From: Planctomycetota bacterium
GTDB taxonomy: Bacteria; Planctomycetota; UBA1135; GCA-002686595
NCBI GenBank assembly: GCA_013140785.1
Contig: JABFRZ010000466.1
Coordinates: 1-9,384 of the forward strand
Direction: 5' to 3'
Length of the DNA: 9,384 nucleotides
Below the pieces are notes generated by a model. That model ran no database searches, was not told the DNA's origin, and was given only the letters and a program-made list of their open reading frames with translations. Made by a program: the position numbers and the translations under genes. The first letter of the stretch is position 1; each line of letters begins with the position of its first letter. This document shows positions 1 to 7,266 of this stretch, piece after piece.

Positions 1-164
1 CGTGTCGGAAAAAGCGCGTTGCGAGGCGAAGCGGGCGGCGCGGAGGCGAGGAAGGCGACAGCGAGGCGGCGCAGGCGGCCTCTGTGGCCGCCGAGCACGT
101 CTCGCCGAGCCTGACGAAGCATCCGCGCCGCCCGCGAAGCCGCAGTAGCGGTCTTTCCGACACG
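1..164. repeat. Long imperfect inverted repeat (quasi-palindrome)
   Basis: Three pairs of complementary arms share one centre near base 83. The outer arms are 11 bp (1-11, CGTGTCGGAAA, with 154-164). The middle arms are 14 bp (31-44, GCGGGCGGCGCGGA, with 122-135). The inner arms are 7 bp (74-80, GGCGGCC, with 86-92) around a 5-base loop. The stretches between the arms are partly complementary. It lies 22 bp past the stop codon of the Asp-box gene and starts at the window edge, so it may continue outside. It could be a transcription barrier at the operon end, a dispersed intergenic repeat, or a small non-autonomous element. No clear T-tract follows the inner hairpin in either direction. The pairing is seen directly; the role is unknown. 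Confidence 0.65.
74..92 (-). terminator. GC-rich hairpin downstream of the Asp-box gene (possible terminator)
   Basis: This is a perfect 7-bp stem (GGCGGCC / GGCCGCC) with a 5-base loop, at the centre of the larger inverted repeat and about 95 bases past the stop codon at 187. There is no U-run directly after the stem on the minus strand; the nearest run is five T's at positions 14-10. It is therefore not a standard intrinsic terminator, though the whole 164-base structure could still slow or stop polymerase. Confidence 0.25.
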
Positions 165-186
165 CTCTCACGCGTCCGGCGCAAGC

Positions 187-3100
187 TCACTCTCCGATCG
201 TTGCGTCGAGGGCCTGCGTGCTCGCGGCGGGCGCGAGGATCAGGGCCTGCGTGCGCAGGTGGACTCCGATCAGGGCGTTGTCGCTGGGGATCGAGAACGT
301 GTGGCTCGGGGACGTGCCGAGAGCGATGACCAGGTCGGGCAGGACGAGCTGCGGGCAGGCGACCGGCAGGAAGCGGCGCGCGCGCGGCCGCTCGCCATGC
401 AGAGCCCAATCGACCAGCAAGATCTGGCTCGCGCCGCCGAGATTCAGCGTGGTGACGGTGTAGTCCCGGCCGATGACCGGAGCGCCGCTCCAGGTCAGCG
501 TCGGGGTCGAGCAGGCCGTGCCGACCTGGATCGGCGGGGCGAAGTAGTCGAAGGCGCCGGTCAGCGAGCCCGTGCCGCTGGAGTTCGTGACCGAGACGTC
601 GACGAAGCCCGTGGTCGAGGTCGCGCCGAGCGCCGCCGTGATCTGGGTGTCGCTGTCGACCGTGAACGAGGCCGCGTTCGAGCCGAACGAGACCGAGCTC
701 GCGCCCGTGAAGCTGGAGCCCGTGATCACGACGCCGGTGAGACCGGTATTCGGCCCATGGTCCGGGGCCACGGCGGAGACGCTCGGCGGCAAGCCACTCC
801 CGCACTCGCCGCCACCGTCGGGACATCCCGGCAGGGCATAGGTCAGCTTCGTCCCGGCTGACACGCTGCCCGTCGCGTTGCAGGCGTGCTGGGTGGCGTC
901 CGGACCGGTGCCCAGCTGGCAGCCGATGGTTGCGCTGGTCCCATTCTGGCCGACCGTGCCAAAGATCATGTCGAAGCTGCTCGAGCCCTCATGCAGGCGC
1001 AGCTCGAAGTTCGCCGTGCCCGCGCCCGAGTAGTAGTGCGTCCGCCACTCGATGTGGAATTCCCGGTTGGGCGCCACGCCGGTCTCCGACCGGAAGATCC
1101 CCTCGCCCACTCCGTCGGTGCGCAGGTCATCCCATTGCAGCACGATGACGTTGCTCAGCGAGCCGCTCGGCAAGCACTCATTCGCGTAGGCATTGCTGGC
1201 GCCCGTGAACTGTGCATTGCCGTTCGAGCTGAGCGCGACCTGCGTGTAGGTCGAGGTGTAGAACGTGACCGGGAAGGGCAGCGCGATCGTGGTGACGACG
1301 TCGTCGCCGTGGTTGCCGATGTCCGTGCTGCCCGCGACGATGGCATCCGTCCCCGCCGTGATGACGTAACCCGCGCCGCCCGTCGTCAGGTCGAACTCGA
1401 GCACCTGGGGTCCGTTGCTGTAGGTCAGCGCGAGCGTGAAGTGGATCGTGGTTCCGCACGCGAACGCGGGCGAGGTGGACACGGTGAAGGTCGCCGAGTC
1501 CGCCTCGCCCCCCGACAGATCCGCGTAGGGCTGTGCGGGAGCGACGATCGTCACGCCCGCGGTCAGCGTGGACAGGATCGACGCGATGGAGCTGGCTGCT
1601 TCGGCGCCGTTGTTGCGCAGCGTCACGACCAGCTCGTTGCACTCGTTGAATTCGATGCGTCCGTTGCCGTTGCCGCCGCTGACGGCGGCGCTCTCGAAGT
1701 CGAGGAACGCGCCCGGCCCCGACGGCCCGAAGCTGGTGAAGCGCACGTTGGCGTTCTTGCGGGTGGGGACGGCGATGCTGTTGTCGCGGTTGTCGCCCCA
1801 GGTCGTGTAGTAGGCCGCGTCGTCGGCGGCCATCATGTCGTAGTCGCCCATGTAGACGGAGTTCACGACCGGGTCGACGCCGAACACCGGCACGAACTGC
1901 GGGCTGATGCGGAAGTTCGGTCCGAACGTGATCGTGCTGCCCGCGATCGACGCGGTGACGCCCCAGCGTTCGATGTTCACGTCGCCCGCATGGCTTCGAT
2001 TGTCGTACCAGCACACCCCCAGACCGGTCCCGTCCGGCCGGCACGCGACCGTGGGGAAGTACTGGGCGCGCGCGGTCCCGTCGTCGTTGACCAGCATGGC
2101 CGCGCTCCACGTCGCTCCCCCGTCGGTCGACTGGCGCAGGAAGACGTTGCCGCGATCGCCGCCGCTGGCGGCGACCGGGTCGTTGTACACCACGTAGATG
2201 GCCCCGCTGACGGGGTTGACCGCCACCGCCGGGAAGGAGCTGGAGCGAAAACCGGCGACGAGCGAGAGGCTGCCGTTGGTGCCGGTACTGGTCAGCGTCG
2301 TCACCGTGACCACCGGGCCAAAGGTGAGACCCTGGTCGCTCGAGGTCCTCATCCGTATCTGGTCGGGCGTGGGGTTGGAGTCGTACCAGAACGAATACAC
2401 GTCGTGGTTCGGCCCGACGGCGACGTACGCGCCCTGGACGTTGGAAGGTGAGCCCGACGCGATCAGGGTCCCGCCGAACGGGCCCCAGGTCGCGCCCTGG
2501 TCCGTGGAGCGGAAGAAGTAGACGCCGTTGGCCGCGCCGAAGTCGCGCACGACGTGATACACGTTCCCGTTGCCCGGCCCGGCGAAGTTGTCGACCGCGA
2601 TCCACTCCTTGTCCATCGCCCCGCTCGAGGGCGCGGCATTGACCGCGGGCATCCACGTCGCGCCATCGTCGTCGGAGCGGAAGAGGTTGATCCCGGAGCC
2701 GCTGAAGAAGAGGCACGCAAGGTAGGTCCTGCCCGTCGTGTTGTCGCGCGCGAGCACCGGGTCGCCCGCATCGTTGCTGCCCGGCAGCAGGCCCGGGTCC
2801 GTCCACGACACGCCGTTGTTGGAGGAGTACGCCCAGCCGGTGAAGTGGTTCGCTCCGATGAAGGAGCCGGAGTCGTTGAAGGCCGAGATCAGGTTGGATC
2901 CCGAGCCGAGGACGAGCGCGGTCTCGCTCTGCGTGTCCTGCGCCGTCGCGTCGGCGCCGGCGTTGTTCACGAGGACGTTGCCGAGCGCGCTGATCACGCC
3001 GCCCGTGCTCGGAATCGCGGCGCCAGCGTGGCCGCCGCTCGTCGGCGTGACGACGTTGCCCTTCTTGTCCAGGATCGGGCGCGGCCCGTACTTCGCGATG

Positions 3101-3264
3101 AGGAGGTTCTGGAAAGCGCCCGAGACCTTCTCGAACTCCGCCGGATCACGGTAGATCTCGAGCAGCCTGTCTTGCGCTCCGTGCTGAGAGGCGAGAGCCA
3201 CCGACGCGCACAGCGCAGCGACGAGGACGCGGAGTTGGACGAGGAGACTGCGGTCGTGGTTCAT
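187..3264 (-). CDS. Secreted Asp-box (BNR) beta-propeller protein with IPT/TIG domain
   Basis: A 1025-residue exported protein. Residues 1-25 form a signal peptide: arginines at 5 and 12, a hydrophobic core, and a likely cut after ALA at 25. Residues about 110-510 carry five Asp-box motifs (SSNNGVSW 147, SDDDGATW 197, STDQGATW 253, SSDQGLTF 308, STDGGATW 379), which indicates a sialidase-type beta-propeller. A GNGNGRIEFNEC segment at 531-542 opens a beta-sandwich region. Residues about 640-810 form another beta-rich domain. An IPT/TIG Ig-like domain spans about 827-908. The last 110 residues resemble a C-terminal domain I recall from secreted planctomycete proteins. I do not see the FRIP motif or a convincing arginine triad of true sialidases, so a binding or structural role is more likely than glycan cleavage. 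The ATG at 3264 has GGAAGAG nine bases upstream. The gene is intact, and its own promoter candidate lies at 3388-3415. Confidence 0.85.
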   Translation of the reverse strand: MNHDRSLLVQLRVLVAALCASVALASQHGAQDRLLEIYRDPAEFEKVSGAFQNLLIAKYGPRPILDKKGNVVTPTSGGHAGAAIPSTGGVISALGNVLVNNAGADATAQDTQSETALVLGSGSNLISAFNDSGSFIGANHFTGWAYSSNNGVSWTDPGLLPGSNDAGDPVLARDNTTGRTYLACLFFSGSGINLFRSDDDGATWMPAVNAAPSSGAMDKEWIAVDNFAGPGNGNVYHVVRDFGAANGVYFFRSTDQGATWGPFGGTLIASGSPSNVQGAYVAVGPNHDVYSFWYDSNPTPDQIRMRTSSDQGLTFGPVVTVTTLTSTGTNGSLSLVAGFRSSSFPAVAVNPVSGAIYVVYNDPVAASGGDRGNVFLRQSTDGGATWSAAMLVNDDGTARAQYFPTVACRPDGTGLGVCWYDNRSHAGDVNIERWGVTASIAGSTITFGPNFRISPQFVPVFGVDPVVNSVYMGDYDMMAADDAAYYTTWGDNRDNSIAVPTRKNANVRFTSFGPSGPGAFLDFESAAVSGGNGNGRIEFNECNELVVTLRNNGAEAASSIASILSTLTAGVTIVAPAQPYADLSGGEADSATFTVSTSPAFACGTTIHFTLALTYSNGPQVLEFDLTTGGAGYVITAGTDAIVAGSTDIGNHGDDVVTTIALPFPVTFYTSTYTQVALSSNGNAQFTGASNAYANECLPSGSLSNVIVLQWDDLRTDGVGEGIFRSETGVAPNREFHIEWRTHYYSGAGTANFELRLHEGSSSFDMIFGTVGQNGTSATIGCQLGTGPDATQHACNATGSVSAGTKLTYALPGCPDGGGECGSGLPPSVSAVAPDHGPNTGLTGVVITGSSFTGASSVSFGSNAASFTVDSDTQITAALGATSTTGFVDVSVTNSSGTGSLTGAFDYFAPPIQVGTACSTPTLTWSGAPVIGRDYTVTTLNLGGASQILLVDWALHGERPRARRFLPVACPQLVLPDLVIALGTSPSHTFSIPSDNALIGVHLRTQALILAPAASTQALDATIGE

Positions 3265-3273
3265 GGGAGCCGA

Positions 3274-3280
3274 CTCTTCC
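3274..3280 (-). promoter_or_regulatory. Ribosome binding site of the Asp-box gene
   Basis: GGAAGAG on the minus strand lies nine bases before the ATG at 3264-3262. It is the only purine-rich match close to this start. The signal peptide that begins at this ATG supports the same choice. Confidence 0.45.
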
Positions 3281-3387
3281 GCGTTCGAGACTGCGCGGCG
3301 TCGATGGGGTTGATGAGGATGAGGCAGCCCAGGCTACATCGCGATCGCGTACTCACTCCGAGGCGGCATCCGATTCCTCACGGGCGC

Positions 3388-3415
3388 ATTGTCGCTCGCT
3401 CCATCGACCTGTCAA
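3388..3415 (-). promoter_or_regulatory. Candidate sigma70-type promoter for the Asp-box gene
   Basis: The minus strand has a perfect -35 hexamer, TTGACA (3415-3410), then a 16-base spacer, then GACAAT (3393-3388), which matches four of six -10 positions. Transcription would begin near 3381 and leave a leader of about 117 bases before the ATG at 3264. The -35 overlaps the stop codon of the ATP-grasp fragment (3414-3412). An 8-base CCCGTGAG lies on each side (3440-3433 and 3384-3377), which could be regulator sites. The hexamers are seen directly; activity is inferred, and sigma factor preferences in this lineage are uncertain. Confidence 0.45.
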
Positions 3416-3660
3416 CGCAGGATCCGTGAAGTCTCACGGGAGAGAGCGAAGGACTCGAGGGCCGCAGACGATTGATCGCGCTCGCGCTGGAACTCGATGC
3501 GGCGTGCGAGGGCTTCACGGTCGGTGGCCGCGACCACGAAGTTGCGGAAGCGCTGCGCGTGGCTGCTGGTGGGCGGGACGATCTCACCCAGCCGGTAGTT
3601 GCACTTGAGCTTCCTCACCCACGGCTGGGCGCGCACCCTGTCGGCGTTCTCGAGCGCCAC
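3412..3660 (-). pseudogene. Duplicated C-terminal fragment of the ATP-grasp gene
   Basis: Bases 3492-3661 match 7326-7495 without gaps and with about 10 mismatches by hand count. The matched part encodes the equivalent of residues V353-E408 of the ATP-grasp protein in the same frame. Five of the changes are silent and five alter the residue (K360R, F372C, M379I, G391R, L394V). Beyond residue E408 the sequence differs, and the frame runs 26 residues further to a TGA at 3412. The N-terminal and catalytic parts are absent, so no ATP-grasp activity is possible. A GTG at 3660, five bases after the CHAT stop codon, could start an 82-residue peptide coupled to CHAT translation, but no good ribosome site supports it. 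The best reading is a gene remnant or recombination scar. Confidence 0.85.
3424..3439 (-). other. Small hairpin between the CHAT gene and the Asp-box promoter
   Basis: CCGTGA (3424-3429) and TCACGG (3434-3439) form a perfect 6-bp stem with a 4-base loop, eight bases upstream of the -35 box. It could be a weak terminator for the CHAT transcript, though no U-tract follows, or a dyad operator. One arm is part of the CCCGTGAG element that recurs at 3384-3377. Confidence 0.3.
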
Positions 3661-3661
3661 C
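3492..3661 (-). repeat. 170-bp direct repeat, copy A (partner 7326-7495)
   Basis: The two copies have the same orientation, an offset of 3834 bp, no gaps and about 94% identity. Copy A begins four bases past the CHAT stop codon. Copy B lies inside the ATP-grasp gene. Recombination between them would remove the whole CHAT gene as a circle of about 3.8 kb. Confidence 0.92.
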
Positions 3662-3665
3662 TCGT

Positions 3666-6600
3666 TCAGCGCCACTCTCTCGACAGCACGAACGCGCCCC
3701 AGGTCGCGGGCAGCGCGTCGCCGTGCTCGGCGCGGTTCCTGGCCAGCATCTCGAGCTGCGCCGCGCGCAAGGCTTCGCCTCGACCCATCTGCTTCACCCA
3801 CAGGTTCTCGTAGAAGCCCTGCATCAGCCGCGCGGTCGCCTGGTCCTCGACCGACCACAGTGAGCTGATCACCGTCCGCGCTCCCGCCAGGCCGAAGGCC
3901 CGCCTCAACCCGATCATGCCCTCGCCGGCGCGGCGCTCGCCGAGCGCGGTCTGGCAAGCCGAGAGGACGACGAGCTCCACGCGCGATAGGTCGAGCCACA
4001 GGACCTCCTCAGCCGTGAGCAGTCCGTCGTCACGGCCGCGGACCGTCGGCTCGTTCGCTCCGGCGCATACCACCCCGCAGAGCAGCCCAGGGAGTTGGCC
4101 GACGAGAGCGTGGAACTCCTGCTCGAGCTCCAGCAGCTCGACAGGCTCTGCACTCCGGCGGGCGCTGTCCCACAGCGAAACCGCCCGTTCCGGATTGAAG
4201 AAACCGTGGGTCGCCAGGTGCAGGACCGAATGCTCGGACAGCTCCTTCTTCAAGCGCTCCTCGCTCGGCTCTGCGCCGACCAGCAGCACGCGCTGTCCAT
4301 CCTCGAAGGCCCTCGCGTGGAGCCTGGATACGGTCCGGACCTCGTCTCCCGTGCCGGGAAGCGCTGCCCATCTCCGCCGCGAGATGCCCGGCGCTCCGGC
4401 GTCCGCGCGCGGATCGCCCGGAGGCTCCGCTCGTCCGGCGTAGTCGACGCCGCCGACGGCGAGCAGGGATCGGTACCCGCCCGAGGGCCCGAGCGCTCCG
4501 AGCACGTCGAGCGGAGACTGCACGTACACGAAGCTCCGCTCCTCGAGCAGGTAGCTCCCGTCGGCGAGCAGGAGGACCTCGAAGGGCAGCGCTCCCAGGA
4601 ACGAGTCCGGGCGCACGAAAACCCGCTGGATGCCCTCGAGACGGGAAGCCAGGGGCTGCCAGAGGTAGGCGAGGAGCTCACGTCCTGCGGCACCGGACGA
4701 AGCCTCGCTGGAGCCCGCGGCCACGCCGCGCGCGGCCGCGCTCCGACCCACGACGACCTGGAGATACCCGTCGAGCGCCGCCTCGATCGGCGCCGCCGGG
4801 CCCAGGTCGAGCTGCACCAGCCCTTGCCCGTGAGCTTGCCCGTGGCGCACGATCCAGGCCACGAGGTGATCCTCGCTCCAGCTGCCCGGCTTGCCCGGCC
4901 GCGTCGCCGGCTGAAAGCGCGGGCCCACGTGGAAGTCCAGCCAGGCCGAGCCGGCCTCGAGGCCATCAGCCAGCTGCGCCAGGGTCACCGGCTGCACCGA
5001 GCTCGGCCCTGCGGCCCTCTCGAGCTCGCGCTCGAGACCGTTGCGCCGGTCGCGAAGCTGGCCCAATCCGCGCTGCACTTCCGCGACATCCGCGCTGGTC
5101 TCTTGGTGCAGCAGCCTCGAGATCGCGGCCTGTGTCTCTCGGAGTCGGGCCATGACCTCATGAGCGTGCTCGGACACCCGCGCGAGCAGCTGCGCCCGGC
5201 TCTCGAGGAGCGAACGCGACACCAGGCCGCTCCAGGCGAGCCACAGCTCATAGGCCTCCGCCTGGTGCTCCTGTTCGCCCAGGGCCAGACAGAGCCGCGC
5301 GTTCGACTCGCCCGATCCGAGCAGGAGCATGCGTTCGCTCTCCGTGAGCGACCACAGAGTGCCGGCCGCGGCAGAGAGGCTCGCCTGTAGCGCCGAGCGG
5401 GCATGCACCCAGGCTTCCTCCTCCCGGCCCTGGTCCGCCAGGACCATCGCGAGGTTGAAGTGGGCCCGAGCCGTGAGCGGGTACGAGGATCCATAGCACG
5501 TCTCGAACGCGGCCACGACGCGCTCGAAGTACGGCTCGGCCTGCGCCGGTCTTCCCTCGGCCCAGAGGATGACCGCCAGGTTGCTGACGCTCAGCACGGT
5601 CGCTGGGTGCTGGGCTCCCAGCGCCATTTCCTGGATCGCGAGCGCCCGCTGGTAGGACTGCCGTGCTCCCTCGTGGTCCGCTGCAGCTTCGAGCACGACA
5701 CCCAGGCTGCACAGGGCCGAGGCGGTCGCCTCGTTCTCGGCCCCGAGGCTCTTCTCACGGATGGCCAGCGCCCGCTCCAGGAGCTCCCGCGCGCCCGCGA
5801 GATCACCCAGCTCCCCGAGCACGGATCCGAGGCCGTGCAGGCTGGCGGCGGTGTTCGGAGAATCCGGCCCGTAGGCCTTCTCCTGGATCGCGAGGGCGCG
5901 CTCGAGCAGCGGACGGGCCGCGCCCGGATCGCCCTGCTTCTGCAGGAGAAGTGCCAGGTTGGCGAGCGGCGGCCCCAGGCGGGGGTCCTCCACGCCCCGG
6001 GTGCTCTCCGTGATCGCGATGGCACGCTCCAGCAGCGGACGAGCCGCGACCAGCTCACCCTGCCGGCTGAGGACGTCGGCGAGATTGTTGAGTGCCACGG
6101 CGGTGTCGGGGTGTTCCGGTCCGAGCACCTTCTCGCGTGCGATCAGTGCTCGCTCGTACAGCGGTCGCGCGGCCGACCAGTCGCCGAGCTGCAGCAGCAG
6201 GTACCCCAGGTTCATCACCAACACGGTCGTGTCGGGATGCTCCGGCCCGAGCTCCGCCTCCTTGACCGCCAGGGCGCGCTCCAGCAGCGGACGCGCCGCA
6301 AGCCACTCGCCCTGCTGCGTCAGGAGCAACCCCAGGTTGTTCGCGGCCGTCGCCGTGCGAGGGTGATCCGGCCCAAGGAGCCTCTCCCGGGCCTCGAACG
6401 CGCGCTCGTACATCGTCCGAGCCGTGGCGAGCTCGCCCCGGTTCCAGTACAGGACGCCCAAGGTGTTGACGGTCGACAGCGTATCGGCGTGCTCCGGCCC
6501 CAGGACCTCTTGCTGGATGAGCAGCGCGCGTTCCAGGAGTGCCGTCGCCTCGCGCAGATCGCCCTGCTCGTAGAGCAGCAGGGCGACCCGGACGATGACG

Positions 6601-7142
6601 TCCGCGAGGGGCTTACTCGCCGGTCCCTCGCGGCGCTCGATCTCCTCGATCGCCTTGTGTCCCTCGGCGAGGTCCGCGCTGGCGCGACCCCGGGGATCGA
6701 GCGGGTCCGGCCGTCCCGAGGCCAGAGCGAGCGCAAAGGGTCCTCGCCCACCTTCGACCGCGCAGGCATGGGCCCGGTAGCTGCGGCCGGGCTCGAGGCG
6801 TCGGACCAGGCGGGAATGCGAGAAGACGAGTCCGTTGTCGTCCTCGTCCAGGAGCTCGTCCGCGTCGTCGCGCAGCACCAGGTACGCATCGAAGTAGTAG
6901 GAGCGGAGCTCGAGCGTGTACTCGCCTGCCTCAACGACCTCGATCCGGTAGCACTTCCCGACGTTGGGCCAGTCGGGGTGGGTCGTGCGCAGTACCTCCG
7001 TCTCGACCCGTGGGTCCCCATCCTCGATGCTCGCCTCGATGGCTGCGCCGACCTCCAGTCGCGGAAGAGCGCCGCCTGCCTGCGCGAGCAACAGGACCAG
7101 AGCCAGAATCGGCGTGCTCATGCGCCACGATGCTACTCCCAT
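3666..7142 (-). CDS. Secreted PPC-TPR-CHAT protein (caspase-like protease)
   Basis: A 1158-residue protein. Residues 1-25 form a signal peptide: R7, then the hydrophobic ILALVLLLA, then a small-residue cut site near AGGA. Residues about 28-140 look like a PPC (pre-peptidase C-terminal) beta-sandwich, including YFDAYLVLRDD. Residues about 180-590 hold nine TPRs of the kinesin-light-chain type; their G-x-x-x-x-x-T signature starts at 215, 257, 299, 341, 383, 425, 467, 509 and 551, exactly 42 residues apart. A helical, charged, coiled-coil-like stretch spans about 645-710. The CHAT domain covers about 815-1158, with H979 in HLATHGFF, DDGLLTAEEV at 1038-1047 and C1063 in LSACQTALG. These are the His and Cys of the clan CD (caspase-like) dyad. 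The domain is complete and ends in WGAFVLSREWR. CHAT proteins are known or predicted proteases regulated through their repeats; the substrate here is unknown. A second ATG at 7121 would lose R7. No strong ribosome site is visible at either start. Copies of ATP-grasp sequence flank the gene. Confidence 0.9.
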   Translation of the reverse strand: MGVASWRMSTPILALVLLLAQAGGALPRLEVGAAIEASIEDGDPRVETEVLRTTHPDWPNVGKCYRIEVVEAGEYTLELRSYYFDAYLVLRDDADELLDEDDNGLVFSHSRLVRRLEPGRSYRAHACAVEGGRGPFALALASGRPDPLDPRGRASADLAEGHKAIEEIERREGPASKPLADVIVRVALLLYEQGDLREATALLERALLIQQEVLGPEHADTLSTVNTLGVLYWNRGELATARTMYERAFEARERLLGPDHPRTATAANNLGLLLTQQGEWLAARPLLERALAVKEAELGPEHPDTTVLVMNLGYLLLQLGDWSAARPLYERALIAREKVLGPEHPDTAVALNNLADVLSRQGELVAARPLLERAIAITESTRGVEDPRLGPPLANLALLLQKQGDPGAARPLLERALAIQEKAYGPDSPNTAASLHGLGSVLGELGDLAGARELLERALAIREKSLGAENEATASALCSLGVVLEAAADHEGARQSYQRALAIQEMALGAQHPATVLSVSNLAVILWAEGRPAQAEPYFERVVAAFETCYGSSYPLTARAHFNLAMVLADQGREEEAWVHARSALQASLSAAAGTLWSLTESERMLLLGSGESNARLCLALGEQEHQAEAYELWLAWSGLVSRSLLESRAQLLARVSEHAHEVMARLRETQAAISRLLHQETSADVAEVQRGLGQLRDRRNGLERELERAAGPSSVQPVTLAQLADGLEAGSAWLDFHVGPRFQPATRPGKPGSWSEDHLVAWIVRHGQAHGQGLVQLDLGPAAPIEAALDGYLQVVVGRSAAARGVAAGSSEASSGAAGRELLAYLWQPLASRLEGIQRVFVRPDSFLGALPFEVLLLADGSYLLEERSFVYVQSPLDVLGALGPSGGYRSLLAVGGVDYAGRAEPPGDPRADAGAPGISRRRWAALPGTGDEVRTVSRLHARAFEDGQRVLLVGAEPSEERLKKELSEHSVLHLATHGFFNPERAVSLWDSARRSAEPVELLELEQEFHALVGQLPGLLCGVVCAGANEPTVRGRDDGLLTAEEVLWLDLSRVELVVLSACQTALGERRAGEGMIGLRRAFGLAGARTVISSLWSVEDQATARLMQGFYENLWVKQMGRGEALRAAQLEMLARNRAEHGDALPATWGAFVLSREWR
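5373..6605 (-). repeat. Nine degenerate 126-bp coding repeats (TPR array)
   Basis: The TPR region repeats at DNA level with a 126-base period. For example, CTCGAGCAGCGGAC at 5901 recurs as CTCCAGCAGCGGAC at 6027 and again at 6279. The protein register is an unbroken 42 residues over nine units with no insertions. The units that read GPEHPDT (residues 299 and 341) are the most alike and may reflect recent duplication or gene conversion. Such arrays often change copy number between strains. Confidence 0.8.
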
Positions 7143-7266
7143 CGCGCCACGCCGGATCAGGGCGGCGGCTGCGAACTCCTCGCACCCACCGCTCTACTCC
7201 CGAGCTCCGGCGCAGCCTCGCACGGAGAAGCCGCACCGTCCGTGAGCTGGATGGGTCGGCCGCGTC
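7143..7266. other. Intergenic gap between the ATP-grasp and CHAT genes
   Basis: This 124-base gap has no ORF I trust. A 6-bp inverted pair, CACGGA (7221-7226) and TCCGTG (7239-7244), could form a weak hairpin with a 12-base loop about 23 bases past the ATP-grasp stop codon. There is no U-tract, and I see no clear -35/-10 pair for the CHAT gene. Whether CHAT is co-transcribed with the glycan genes cannot be decided from the sequence. Confidence 0.4.

Noticed and set aside
886..2451. Long plus-strand ORF (521 residues) opposite the Asp-box gene
   Set aside because: It is a GC-driven shadow rich in Arg, Ala, Val and Asp with no recognisable domain or signal, while the opposite strand has clear motifs.
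3340..3349. 10-bp palindrome CGCGATCGCG in the leader of the Asp-box gene
   Set aside because: I noticed only this occurrence in GC-rich sequence, so it is expected by chance; there is no evidence of a HIP1-like repeat family.
3412..3690. Resemblance between the fragment tail (FALSRE) and the CHAT C-terminus (FVLSRE)
   Set aside because: Only a few residues agree and the codons differ at several positions, so chance is the simplest explanation.
3661..3999. Upstream extension of the ATP-grasp fragment frame into the CHAT gene
   Set aside because: This part is an alternative frame of the CHAT 3' end; similarity to the ATP-grasp protein begins only at 3661.
4095..5390. Plus-strand ORF (431 residues) opposite the CHAT domain
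   Set aside because: It has no family features; the minus strand here carries the conserved CHAT sequence.
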